The notes under the pieces are model-generated. The model did no database searches. It was not told the origin of the DNA and saw only the letters and a list, made by a program, of their open reading frames with translations. A program made the translations under genes and the position numbers. Shown piece by piece: positions 22,217 through 30,662 of a DNA stretch of 30,734 bases. The DNA is from an uncultured Collinsella sp. GTDB taxonomy: Bacteria; Actinomycetota; Coriobacteriia; Coriobacteriales; Coriobacteriaceae. Location: contig UROR01000009.1 of the NCBI GenBank assembly GCA_900549535.1, positions 1 through 30,734 of the forward strand, in the 5' to 3' direction. Position 1 is the first letter of the stretch; every line of letters begins with the position of its first letter.

Positions 22217-23551
22217 TTAGTCCTCCATGCCGAGGTCGATCGTGGTGCCCTCGAAGATCTTGTTGACGGTGCGGACGGCGCACATCTTGCCACACATGGT
22301 GCAAGTGCCCTCGGTGGCGGCGGGGGACTCCTCGTAGCGCTTCTTGCCCGTAACCGGGTCGAGCGCGCACTCCCACATGGCGTCCCAGTCAAGCTTGCGG
22401 CGTCCCTGGCCCATCTTGTCGTCCATGTCGCGGGCGTGCGGCACCTTTTTGGCGATGTCGGCGGCGTGTGCGGCAATCTTGGTGGCCATGAGGCCGTCGA
22501 GCGCATCCTGGGCGTTAGGCAGGCATAGGTGCTCGGCCGGCGTCACGTAGCACAGGAAGTCGGCACCGGAGCTGGCGGAGATGGCGCCGCCGATGGCGGC
22601 GGTGATGTGGTCGTAACCCACGCCGATATCGATCACCAGCGGTCCGAGCACATAGAACGGAGCATTGTGGCACAGGCGCTTCTGCAGTTTCATGTTGGCG
22701 GCGATCTCGTCGAGCGCCATGTGACCCGGGCCCTCGACCATGACCTGGACGCCGGCGGCCCAAGCGCGCTTGCATAGCTTGCCCAGCTCGATCATCTCGG
22801 CGGTCTCGGTGGCGTCGTTGGAGTCGTAGAGGCAGCCCGGGCGGCAGGAGTCGCCGAGCGAAATCGTCACGTCGTACTCGTGGCAAATCTCGAGCAACTC
22901 ATCGTAGAACTCATAGAAGGGGTTCTCGTTGCCGGTGACCTCCATCCAGCCAAACAGCAGCGAGCCGCCGCGGCTCACGATGTTCATGAGGCGGCCGGTC
23001 TCCTTAAAGGTCTTGGTGACCGACTTGTTGATGCCGCAGTGGATGGTCATAAAGTCCACGCCGTCCTCGGCGTGCGCGCGCACGACCTCGAACAGGTCGT
23101 CCTTGGTGAGCTTGACCAGCGGCTTTTCCATGTAGCCGATGGCGTCGTACATGGGGACGGTGCCCACCATGAGCGGGGTCTCGTCGATGAGCTGCTGGCG
23201 GAACTGACGCGTCTTGCCCGAGTTGGAGAGGTCCATGATGGCGTCGGCGCCAAAGTCCTCAGCGATCTTGACCTTCTTCCATTCCTCGGCGGCATCGGCC
23301 TTGTCGCCCGAGATGCCCAAGTTCACGTTGACCTTGGTGGACAGGCCTTCACCGACGCCAAAGGCGCGCATGCCCTTTTTGATATGCACGATGTTGGCGG
23401 GGATGGCGATGCGGCCGTCGGCCACGCGCTCACGGATGTACTCGGGGTCGCGATGCTCGCGCTCGGCGACTTCTTTCATCTGCGGCGTGATTTGCCCGGC
23501 GCGGGCGAAGTCGATTTGCGTGACGAGCTTGGGCTCGGTCTGTGTGCTCAT
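22217..23551 (-). CDS. thiC: Phosphomethylpyrimidine synthase
   Basis: 444 residues. ThiC is a radical-SAM enzyme that rearranges aminoimidazole ribotide to HMP-phosphate. Visible marks: GISGDKADAAEEWKKV, IMDLSNSGKTR, VMVEGPGHMALDE, and the C-terminal 4Fe-4S motif CTMCGKMC (C-x2-C-x4-C). The ATG at 23551 is chosen; an in-frame ATG at 23575 is part of the riboswitch core (GTAATGCCA). The ribosome binding site AAGGGAG is the 3' edge of the riboswitch, so translation and ligand binding are likely linked. The bacterial short form lacks the long N-terminal domain of the E. coli type. Confidence 0.97.
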   Translation of the reverse strand: MSTQTEPKLVTQIDFARAGQITPQMKEVAEREHRDPEYIRERVADGRIAIPANIVHIKKGMRAFGVGEGLSTKVNVNLGISGDKADAAEEWKKVKIAEDFGADAIMDLSNSGKTRQFRQQLIDETPLMVGTVPMYDAIGYMEKPLVKLTKDDLFEVVRAHAEDGVDFMTIHCGINKSVTKTFKETGRLMNIVSRGGSLLFGWMEVTGNENPFYEFYDELLEICHEYDVTISLGDSCRPGCLYDSNDATETAEMIELGKLCKRAWAAGVQVMVEGPGHMALDEIAANMKLQKRLCHNAPFYVLGPLVIDIGVGYDHITAAIGGAISASSGADFLCYVTPAEHLCLPNAQDALDGLMATKIAAHAADIAKKVPHARDMDDKMGQGRRKLDWDAMWECALDPVTGKKRYEESPAATEGTCTMCGKMCAVRTVNKIFEGTTIDLGMED

Positions 23552-23560
23552 TGGCACGGC

Positions 23561-23650
23561 TCCCTTCGTTGGCATTACCCATATCAGGTTTGCGGGTCAG
23601 GGCGGGCGCGCCCAATCTCAGCCTGCCGTCTTGTCCTGCAAGCTCCCCGT
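23561..23650 (-). promoter_or_regulatory. TPP riboswitch (THI element)
   Basis: On the minus strand all conserved boxes occur in order: ACGGGGAGC (from 23650), CTGAGA (23621-23616), CTGACCC, ACCTGAT (23589-23583), GGGTAATGCCA (23580-23570) and CGAAGGGA (to 23561). Thiamine pyrophosphate binding would fold this RNA. Its last segment contains the thiC ribosome binding site, so repression is probably translational. No terminator stem with T-run is seen between it and thiC. Confidence 0.97.
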
Positions 23651-23667
23651 TTATGTAATGGGCTCAA

Positions 23668-23673
23668 GTATAG
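23668..23673 (-). promoter_or_regulatory. Candidate -10 for thiC
   Basis: TATACT on the minus strand, 18 bases before the riboswitch core begins; this would place the transcript start near the beginning of the aptamer. The -35 match is poor. Confidence 0.4.
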
Positions 23674-23722
23674 CTCGAATGGGTACGATTGGCCTAATGA
23701 GCGTGCCTGTGGGGAGGCGTAC

Positions 23723-24238
23723 ATGGAAGACAAGCATCTATATCGAGAGACACAATGGGATGTATCGGCCGAGGAAAGCCGTGCGCACCATGGGTTGGTC
23801 GCGATTGGTTTTGCGGTGCTTGCCGTGCTGGTGATTGCCTTTTGTATCTGGACGTTTGGTGGTCGCGGCGGCGCTGCATGGGAGTTCGAGGCCGACGATG
23901 CCCTGCCGATCATGACAGTGAAGGTTACGGGCGGCAATACCGTTGCCGCGCCGGGCGACTATTGGTATCCGCGCGACGAGTTTGTGCAGCTGCAGCTGAG
24001 CGGCGGGTCTATTCCGGGCGAAGAAATCGAGCGCGTGACGTTTGATGCGACGCTCAAAACGCTGACGGTGAAGCTCAAAGATCAAGGGGACGTGCCCACG
24101 ACCATGGACATTGCGCTGACGGAATGGCGCTTGGAGCCCCCGGCGGGCGCTGCGGTATCCGAGGTGGAGCACGTTAAGATTACCTACCAAGATGGCTCGA
24201 CGAGCGAGATTACAAAGGCCGATGGCTTGGCGGAGTAA
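23723..24238 (+). CDS. Single-pass membrane protein, unknown
   Basis: 171 residues from ATG 23723, with GGGGAGG six bases upstream. The frame is open far upstream inside antisense thiC, but that part is a shadow. A 24-residue cytoplasmic N-terminus is followed by one membrane helix (about 25-45, LVAIGFAVLAVLVIAFCIW) and a beta-rich outer domain (VKVTGGNTV, EFVQLQLSGGSIPG, VKITYQDGSTSEITKADG). No known family recognised. It is divergent from thiC and shares the short intergenic space holding the thiC promoter. Confidence 0.7.
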   Translation: MEDKHLYRETQWDVSAEESRAHHGLVAIGFAVLAVLVIAFCIWTFGGRGGAAWEFEADDALPIMTVKVTGGNTVAAPGDYWYPRDEFVQLQLSGGSIPGEEIERVTFDATLKTLTVKLKDQGDVPTTMDIALTEWRLEPPAGAAVSEVEHVKITYQDGSTSEITKADGLAE

Positions 24239-24261
24239 CGGGGTGTTTGGAAACGGCGGGC

Positions 24262-25071
24262 CTATTGTGCCTGCGCGTTCATGAAAACCAGAGTGTTTTT
24301 GTCTGAAAGCTCGGGAAAGTGGCGATAACCAACGTCGAACGCGGTAAGTTCGCTGGCATCCTCGAGGTTGTTTTCTGCCATCCACCGCACCATGGAGCCG
24401 CGCGCCTTTTTGCTGGCGGTCGACCGTTGGATGGGCTTCCCGTTGCGGATACCCTCGCCAAAGAGGCACGTGACGGCCGTGGCGTCGCCCGCGAGGTGGG
24501 GCAGAACGGCTTTGGCATACTCTATGCTGGCGAGGTTGACGATCGTGGTGTTTGAGCCCGCCGGAGCGATGGCCCGTGCGAGCTTGTCGCCCCAAAACGC
24601 GTAGAGGTCTCGGGCATCGTCAACGGCGAGCTTCGCGCCCATCTCCAGCCGATACGGTCCGACGGCATGAAAGGGACGAACGCACCCGTAGAGGCCGGAG
24701 AGGATCCACAGATGGTCTTGCAGCCATGCGAGCTGCGCGGAATCCATCACCTCGGGTGCCATGCTCTGGTATTGAATGCCGTGATAGGACATGACGGCAG
24801 GGGAGAGGTGACGGGCGAGTGCGGGATTGTCGAGATCGCCGCTTTTCAGGATGGGCCCGAACTCATGCAGGGTGTTGAGGCAAGGTCCCAGCAGCTTGTC
24901 ACTCACGTTCCACAGCGCCTGCAGGCCGGCGCTGCCTTCATTCCGCTCGGTATCTAGCAGTGCGCGGTGGAGGCGAGCCGTCTCGCGCACAAAGGGTGGG
25001 ATGCCCAGGACTTCAAAAGCATCTTGGGCCGCACGCATCTGCTTGGCGGGCGAAATGATGACCTGCAGCAT
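24262..25071 (-). CDS. yaaA: YaaA family peroxide-stress protein
   Basis: 269 residues, close to E. coli YaaA (258). It opens with MLQVIISPAKQM, a family hallmark, and has AVMSYHGIQYQSM, LWILSGLYGCVRPFHAVGPY and LEMG, then FWGDKL and NLASIEYAKAV. The YaaA/DUF328 family lowers free iron and protects DNA from oxidative damage in E. coli; the biochemical role is only partly known. Ribosome binding site GAGGAGAG. Unlinked by function to its neighbours. Confidence 0.95.
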   Translation of the reverse strand: MLQVIISPAKQMRAAQDAFEVLGIPPFVRETARLHRALLDTERNEGSAGLQALWNVSDKLLGPCLNTLHEFGPILKSGDLDNPALARHLSPAVMSYHGIQYQSMAPEVMDSAQLAWLQDHLWILSGLYGCVRPFHAVGPYRLEMGAKLAVDDARDLYAFWGDKLARAIAPAGSNTTIVNLASIEYAKAVLPHLAGDATAVTCLFGEGIRNGKPIQRSTASKKARGSMVRWMAENNLEDASELTAFDVGYRHFPELSDKNTLVFMNAQAQ

Positions 25072-25096
25072 GGACTCTCCTCTGCCAAAAAGGAAG

Positions 25097-25159
25097 TTGC
25101 GGTGGAATACGGTCTGTTTGGGCTATTGAAAGACCAAATCAATCCGTATTCCACCGCAA
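25097..25159. repeat. Perfect 16-bp inverted repeat between yaaA and the M18 gene
   Basis: TTGCGGTGGAATACGG (25097-25112) and CCGTATTCCACCGCAA (25144-25159) with a 31-base spacer that itself contains TTTGG/CCAAA. On the minus strand it follows the aminopeptidase stop by about 17 bases and is succeeded by CTTCCTTTTTGG, so it can serve as that gene's terminator. It also lies in the yaaA upstream region. Confidence 0.8.
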
Positions 25160-25176
25160 GTTATGGGTGGGGTGGA

Positions 25177-26574
25177 TTAGGCGCGCTCGAGGAAGGCCTT
25201 GTAGCCGCGATAGGCCTCGTAGATGTCGGCCTTGTTGGCGACCTCCCACAGGGCGTGCATGGACAGGACGGCAACGCCGGAGTCGATGACGTTCATGCCG
25301 TACTTGGCCATGATGTAGGCGATGGTGCCGCCGCCACCAGCGTTGACGCGGCCGAGCTCGCAGGTCTGGAAGTCCACGCCGGCCTCGTCCATGATGTCGC
25401 GGACGAGGGCCACATACTCGGCGTCGGCGTCGTTAGAGCCGCCCTTGCCGCGGCTGCCCGTGTACTTGTTAAAGCACAGGCCGCGACCCATGAAGGCGGC
25501 GTTCTTGGTCTCGAACTTGCCGGCATAGCCCGGGTCGAAGCCGGCGGACACGTCGGAGGAGAGCATACGGCTGCGGGCGAGCGCGCGGCGCAGAGCCAGC
25601 GGGCTGTCCTCGCCGGCGAGCATCATGATCTCGGCGACGGTGTTCTCGAAGAAGCGGCTCGTCATACCGGTGGCACCCACGGAGCCGATCTCCTCCTTGT
25701 CGACGATGAGCGTGATGCTTGTGCGCTCCACGTTGGCGACGTCGATCTGGGCAAGCATGGAGGGGTAAGCGCAGACGCGGTCGTCGTGGCCATAGCCCAG
25801 AATCATGGAGCGGTCGAGGCCCATGTCGCGGGCGGGACCGGCGGGCACGACCTCGATTTCGGCGGAGAGGAAGTCGTCCTCCTCGACGTCGTACTGCTCC
25901 TTGAGGATGTCCAGGAACATCTGCTTGACGGGCTCCTTGGGGGCGTCCTTGTCGTCCTCGTCAAACTTGACGGGGCGGCCGCCCACGATCACGTCGAGGA
26001 TCTCGGCGTCGACGGCGTCCTTGGCGGGCTTGGCCATCTGCTCGCTCGACAGGTGGATCAGCAGGTCGGAGATGGTAAAGACCGGATCGTCTGCCTTGTC
26101 GCCGATGTTGATGTCGACGGTGGTGCCGTCCTTTTTGCAGATGACGCCCACGAGCGCAAGCGGGGAGGCCACCCAGTGGTAGCTCTTGACGCCGCCGTAG
26201 TAGTGCGTGTCGAGGTAGGCCATGTCGCCGGCCTCGAAGGCGGGGTTTTGCTTGAGGTCCAGGCGCGGCGAGTCCACGTGGGCGCCCAGGATGTTAAAGC
26301 CCTGCTCGAGCGGGGCGGTGCCCAGGTTGACGAGCATAAGGTCCTTGCCGTGGTTGGCGGCGTACACCTTGTCGCCTGCCTTGAGCTCGCGGCCTTCGGC
26401 AATCACGGTCTCCAGGTCGATGTAGCCCGCCTCCTCGGCCATTTTGATACCGGTCTTGACGCACAGGCGCTCGGTTTTGTTCTCACTCAAAAACTGCTTA
26501 TAGCCGCGGCAAAGCTCCTCGAGCTCCTCGATCTGCTGTGGCGTGTACTTTTTCCATGCGCAGGGACGCTCCAT
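25177..26574 (-). CDS. M18 family zinc aminopeptidase
   Basis: 465 residues. The start is ATG 26574 with AAAGGAG upstream; the open frame continues above it but as an antisense shadow of polA. Active-site features of M18 (aminopeptidase I/aspartyl aminopeptidase) are all seen: GAHVDSPRLDLK (His99, Asp101), VDKEEIGSVG (Glu pair), SSDVSAGFDP (Asp) and a final GVAVLSMHALWEV (His). M18 enzymes are dodecameric cytoplasmic peptidases removing N-terminal residues from peptides. The length (about 465) fits the bacterial ApeA-like group. Exact specificity unclear. Confidence 0.95.
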   Translation of the reverse strand: MERPCAWKKYTPQQIEELEELCRGYKQFLSENKTERLCVKTGIKMAEEAGYIDLETVIAEGRELKAGDKVYAANHGKDLMLVNLGTAPLEQGFNILGAHVDSPRLDLKQNPAFEAGDMAYLDTHYYGGVKSYHWVASPLALVGVICKKDGTTVDINIGDKADDPVFTISDLLIHLSSEQMAKPAKDAVDAEILDVIVGGRPVKFDEDDKDAPKEPVKQMFLDILKEQYDVEEDDFLSAEIEVVPAGPARDMGLDRSMILGYGHDDRVCAYPSMLAQIDVANVERTSITLIVDKEEIGSVGATGMTSRFFENTVAEIMMLAGEDSPLALRRALARSRMLSSDVSAGFDPGYAGKFETKNAAFMGRGLCFNKYTGSRGKGGSNDADAEYVALVRDIMDEAGVDFQTCELGRVNAGGGGTIAYIMAKYGMNVIDSGVAVLSMHALWEVANKADIYEAYRGYKAFLERA

Positions 26575-26740
26575 GACGCAGGCTCCTTTCGGATCGATCG
26601 TGCTGGTTGATGTACCGTGAGCCATCGTATCACGCGCGGGCCCACGGTGGCGGGGGAGCTTGATGTGAGGTGGCCGCGGGGCGGGGAGCGTGTAAACTGG
26701 AGCGAGCAAACCGTGCCCAGCCCAAAGCGAGGTATTCAAT

Positions 26741-29491
26741 ATGTCTGACAAGCGCCGTACCTTTGCCGTCATCGACGGCAACTCGCTCATGCACCGCGCC
26801 TTCCACGCCGTGCCGCCCACCATGAACGCGCCGGACGGTCGTCCCACCAACGCGATTTTTGGCTTTTTGAACATGTTTCTCAAGATGATTGACGCCTTTA
26901 ATCCCGACGGTGTGGTCGTGGCGTTTGACAAGGGCAAGCCGCGCGTGCGCATGGAGATGCTGCCGCAGTATAAGGCGCAGCGCCCGCCCATGGACCCCGA
27001 TCTGCATGCGCAGTTTCCCATGATTAAGGAGCTGCTCGTCGCGCTCAACGTGCCGATTTTGCAGTCCGAGGGCTGGGAAGGCGATGACATCCTGGGCACT
27101 ATGGCGCGCCTGGGTGAGGAGGCCGGCTGCGACATGCTGCTGGTGACCGGCGACCGCGACATGTATCAGCTTGTGACCGAGCACGTCAACGTTGTCTCGA
27201 CTCGCAAGGGCCTGTCCGATGTGGCGATCATGACGCCCGAGAGCGTAGATGACCTGTATCACGGCATTACGCCGGCGCTCGTGCCCGATTTTTACGGTCT
27301 GAAGGGCGATACGTCGGACAACATTCCCGGCGTACCGGGCATCGGCCCCAAAAAGGCGAGCGCGCTCATCGCACAGTACGGCAGCTTGGACGAGGTCATC
27401 GCGCATGCCGACGAGGTCAAGGGCAAGATGGGCGAGAACCTGCGTGCACATATCGACGATGCGCTGCTGAGCCGCAAGGTCGCAACCATTCGCACCGATG
27501 CGCCTGTCGAGCTCGACTTTGACGCGACGTCATTCCCGGCGTTTTCTGCCGACGAAGTGTCCGCGGCGCTGGGTACGCTCGGCATTACGGCCATGCAGAA
27601 CCGCTTCCTGGCGCTGATTGGCGGCGAGGGTGGGGCTGCGGCCGCTGTCAGCACGTTTGAGATTCCCTCTGTTTTGCGTGCCGCCGCTGGCGATGCTGGG
27701 GCACTTGCTGCCGCTGCTGCCGAGATCGCTCGCACGATCGAGACAGGCGAGTGGGTCGCCGCCGTGGTGGACGATGACAAGGAGGAGGGCGCGCTTTTTG
27801 GCCTGACGCGTACGCTGTGGCTAGCGACGTCAAAGGGACTCTTTGCGCTCGAGGAAGCCGATGGCGGCACGCTCGCCGCTGTCGAGGGCTTTAACTTCGC
27901 CCACGGCGTGATTGCCGGCGTGCTCGCGCGTCTATTTATGGAGGGCCGCGTGGCAAGCCCGGATATGAAAGCGCTGCTGCACGAGCTTTCGCCTATTGAT
28001 TCCTCTGAGCCCGAGCTCATGGACCCACTGGCAGTCGATTCCACGCGCATCTTCGATACCGTGGTTGCTGCCTACCTGTTGGATTCCGACCGTTCCGAGT
28101 TTGACGAGGCGTATCTGGCTGATACCTATCTACAGATGGCGCTGCCTGCGGCGCGCGGTGCAGAGGGTGCCGGCGAGGACGCTCCTGCGCCCGCCGCTCG
28201 CACGGCGGCCTTGACGCTGGCGCTGGTCGCACCGCTGCGCGACCGCATGACCCGCGAGAACGCCGTCAACGTGTTCGATGGCATCGAGATGCCGCTCGTT
28301 CCGGTACTTGCCAAGATGGAGCGCGCGGGCATGCTCGTGGATCCCGATCGCCTGCACAGCCTGTCCGAGGGCCTGGCGACCCAGATCACCGAGGTCGAGC
28401 GAAGCATTCGCGACCTTGCCGGTGACGAGACCTTTAATATTGGCAGCCCCATGCAGCTGTCGCACGTACTCTTTGATGTGATGGGCCTTCCGACCAAGGG
28501 CCTCAAGAAGACTAAGCGCGGCTATTATTCGACCAACGCCAAGGTGTTGAGCGATCTTGCCCGCGATCACGAGATCGTGCGCCTGATTTTGGACTGGCGT
28601 GAGAAGTCCAAGATTAAGTCGACCTATCTGGACACACTGGGCCCGCTGCGCCGCGGTGACGGTCGCGTGCATACCACGTACAACCAGACCATCACCGCGA
28701 CGGGGCGTCTGTCCTCGAGCGACCCGAACTTGCAGAACATCCCGACGCGCTCTGAGCTGGGCCGCACCGTCAAGACGGCGTTTTCGGCAGGCGAGGGCAG
28801 TGTCTTTTTGGCGGTGGACTATTCGCAGATCGAGCTGCGTCTGCTGGCGCATCTTTCGGGTGACGAGCACCTGGTACGCGCCTTTAACGAGGGCGAAGAC
28901 TTCCATGCTGAGACGGCCGCGCGCGTATTTGGCGTGCCAGTGTCCGAGGTAACGCCCGACCTACGCAGCCGCGCGAAGGCCGTGAACTTTGGCATCGTGT
29001 ACGGCCAGCAGGCCTACGGTTTGTCGCAGTCGCTGCATATCTCGATGGCCGAGGCGCGCGATATGATCGATCGCTACTACGAGGCCTACCCGGGCGTGCG
29101 TACGTTCCTCGACAACGTGGTGGCACGTGCCAAGCAGACGGGCTACGCCGAGACCATGTACGGTCGCCGGCGTCATATTCCGGAGCTCAAGGCCAAAAAC
29201 CCACAGCTCCGCGGCTTTGGCGAGCGCACGGCCATGAACCACCCCATGCAGGGCACCGCGGCCGACATCATCAAGATTGCCATGGCCCGCGTAAGCCGCC
29301 GCCTGGAAGAAGAAGGCTTTGCCGCCCACATGATCTTGCAGGTACACGACGAACTGGACTTTGAGTGCCCCATCGACGAAGTCGAGCGCCTAACCACCAT
29401 GGTTCGCGACGTCATGGAGCACGTAGTAGACCTCCGCGTCCCCCTAATCGCCGAAGCCAGCACCGGCATAACCTGGGCCGACGCGAAATAG
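26741..29491 (+). CDS. polA: DNA polymerase I
   Basis: 916 residues. Residues 1-290 are the 5'-3' exonuclease (FAVIDGNSLMHRAFHAVP, GWEGDDILGT, GDRDMYQL, GLKGDTSDNIPGVPGIG). The middle (about 300-480) is a degenerate 3'-5' exonuclease-like domain; the metal-binding D-x-E motif is not seen, so proofreading is probably absent, as in many Gram-positive PolA. The C-terminal polymerase has DPNLQNIPTR, VDYSQIELRLLAHLSGD (motif A), RSRAKAVNFGIVYG (motif B) and LQVHDELDFE (motif C). It fills gaps and removes primers in replication and repair. The last ~100 bases use more CTA, GTA and GAA codons than the rest. Confidence 0.98.
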   Translation: MSDKRRTFAVIDGNSLMHRAFHAVPPTMNAPDGRPTNAIFGFLNMFLKMIDAFNPDGVVVAFDKGKPRVRMEMLPQYKAQRPPMDPDLHAQFPMIKELLVALNVPILQSEGWEGDDILGTMARLGEEAGCDMLLVTGDRDMYQLVTEHVNVVSTRKGLSDVAIMTPESVDDLYHGITPALVPDFYGLKGDTSDNIPGVPGIGPKKASALIAQYGSLDEVIAHADEVKGKMGENLRAHIDDALLSRKVATIRTDAPVELDFDATSFPAFSADEVSAALGTLGITAMQNRFLALIGGEGGAAAAVSTFEIPSVLRAAAGDAGALAAAAAEIARTIETGEWVAAVVDDDKEEGALFGLTRTLWLATSKGLFALEEADGGTLAAVEGFNFAHGVIAGVLARLFMEGRVASPDMKALLHELSPIDSSEPELMDPLAVDSTRIFDTVVAAYLLDSDRSEFDEAYLADTYLQMALPAARGAEGAGEDAPAPAARTAALTLALVAPLRDRMTRENAVNVFDGIEMPLVPVLAKMERAGMLVDPDRLHSLSEGLATQITEVERSIRDLAGDETFNIGSPMQLSHVLFDVMGLPTKGLKKTKRGYYSTNAKVLSDLARDHEIVRLILDWREKSKIKSTYLDTLGPLRRGDGRVHTTYNQTITATGRLSSSDPNLQNIPTRSELGRTVKTAFSAGEGSVFLAVDYSQIELRLLAHLSGDEHLVRAFNEGEDFHAETAARVFGVPVSEVTPDLRSRAKAVNFGIVYGQQAYGLSQSLHISMAEARDMIDRYYEAYPGVRTFLDNVVARAKQTGYAETMYGRRRHIPELKAKNPQLRGFGERTAMNHPMQGTAADIIKIAMARVSRRLEEEGFAAHMILQVHDELDFECPIDEVERLTTMVRDVMEHVVDLRVPLIAEASTGITWADAK

Positions 29492-29548
29492 GGAAGCACT
29501 CCGTAAGGCAAGCTCGCCCAAGACGCAAGCCCCCACATACTTAAGATC

Positions 29549-29579
29549 TGGGACAAACACTACTGATTAATTTGTCCCA
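29549..29579. repeat. Short inverted repeat after polA
   Basis: TGGGACAAA (29549-29557) and TTTGTCCCA (29571-29579), loop 13 bases, no T-run. It lies in the 343-base gap between polA and the HAD gene and could be a weak terminator or a processing site. Confidence 0.7.
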
Positions 29580-29592
29580 CAGTAACCAAAAC

Positions 29593-29627
29593 AGAGGGGA
29601 GCCCCTTCCAACAAGGGGCTCCCCTCT
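29593..29627. terminator. Terminator between polA and the HAD gene
   Basis: AGAGGGGAGCCCCTT (29593-29607) pairs perfectly with AAGGGGCTCCCCTCT (29613-29627), loop CCAAC. The minus-strand side is followed by GTTTTGG, so it best serves the convergent HAD gene, but the stem should also stop polA transcription. Confidence 0.8.
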
Positions 29628-29663
29628 GCTCAAATCATTTCAGCTAAGTATCTAGACACTCAA

Positions 29664-29858
29664 GACGCCATCTTGGCGGCAGGAAAGTAAACCTAGGGCC
29701 TGGCCGGGCGGCACGGGTTAACTTTTCGTAGATTCCGCACGCAAAGAAAGCCACTTAATGTGGCTTTCGTCTTGCGCAGGACCTGACCGAGCGAAAAGTT
29801 ATCCCGTGCCGCCCGGCCAGGCCCGATGGGACGGCTACCGAGCCGCCAAGATGGCGTC
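29664..29858. repeat. Nested palindromic element (about 195 bp)
   Basis: Three nested arm pairs: outer GACGCCATCTTGGCGGC (29664-29680) with its exact complement (29842-29858); middle arms of 33 bases (29696-29728 and 29792-29824) with one mismatch; inner GAAAGCCAC/GTGGCTTTC (29746-29754 and 29760-29768) plus CGCAA/TTGCG. The right outer arm is the final coding part of the HAD gene, so the left arm is an inverted copy of that gene end. No transposase is present. It may be a MITE-like or REP-like element, or a recombination product. Confidence 0.85.
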
Positions 29859-30662
29859 GATGAGCGTCAGTACGCCCCCGTCGTTGTTGCTCGGAATGCG
29901 CCACTTGGCGTGCGCGTTCATGTGCTCCTCGGCATTGCCCACGATAAAGCTATGCCCGACGCGCTCCAGCATGGGGATGTCGTTGTACGTATCGCCCACG
30001 GCGGCGGCGTCGGCGATATCGATGCCCAGGTGCTCGCACAGGTGAGCGACGCCGGCGCCCTTGTCGACACCCAGGTTCATAAAGTCGATCCACTCGCGCC
30101 CGGCGTTGGTGACGTAGAGCTTGTCCGAGAACTCGGGGCTATAAGTCTCGCGGAAAGCGGGCTCGGCGTCGTAGCCGGGGAAGAAGACCGAAATCTTGTT
30201 GGACTCGAAATCAATGCCCTCAAAGCTGTCGACGTAGTTGATTGTGTTGTAGTAGACGCTGATCTCGTCGTGGTACTGATGGTCGCGGGCAAGCACGTAG
30301 AACTCGTCGAAGCAGCACAGGACGGGAACGGCGCGCGGGTCCTCCGAGGCACGAGCGAGCACCTGGTGATACAGCGCCACATCGATGTTGCTCTTATAGA
30401 TATAGTTGCCGCGATAGATCACGCAGGCTCCGTTGTCGGGACAAAAGGCGAGGCGGTTCTTGATGCCCTCGAACATCTCCTCGAGCTTGGGGGCTGGACG
30501 TCCGCTAGCGGGGCAGAACACGATGCCAGCCTCGGCGAGCTTGTCCAGGCGCTCATCAAGACCCTGGGGCAGCACACGCTCGTCGGTCAGCAGCGTCTTG
30601 TCCATATCGACGGCGAGAATCTTAATGTTTCCGATATTGGTGTCCGATTCGTAAGTTTGCAT
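29835..30662 (-). CDS. Cof-type HAD-IIB phosphatase
   Basis: 275 residues. HAD motif I VDMDKTLLT (Asp19, Asp21), motif II PASGRP, motif III region with Lys (DKGAGVAHL) and motif IV GDTYNDIPML, with a cap domain between. Members dephosphorylate small sugar phosphates, pyridoxal phosphate or similar metabolites; the substrate cannot be read from sequence. Ribosome binding site GAAAGG before ATG 30662. The 72 bases upstream contain no further gene. Its last codons form one arm of the large palindrome. Confidence 0.92.
   Translation of the reverse strand: MQTYESDTNIGNIKILAVDMDKTLLTDERVLPQGLDERLDKLAEAGIVFCPASGRPAPKLEEMFEGIKNRLAFCPDNGACVIYRGNYIYKSNIDVALYHQVLARASEDPRAVPVLCCFDEFYVLARDHQYHDEISVYYNTINYVDSFEGIDFESNKISVFFPGYDAEPAFRETYSPEFSDKLYVTNAGREWIDFMNLGVDKGAGVAHLCEHLGIDIADAAAVGDTYNDIPMLERVGHSFIVGNAEEHMNAHAKWRIPSNNDGGVLTLIDAILAAR

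Noticed and set aside
23552..23575. Upstream ATG for thiC at 23575
   Set aside because: It is the ATG of the conserved riboswitch GTAATGCCA box and has no ribosome binding site; 23551 has AAGGGAG.
22880..23722. Long N-terminal extension of the membrane protein on the plus strand
   Set aside because: It is antisense to thiC and the riboswitch; the ATG at 23723 has GGGGAGG and starts a normal membrane protein.
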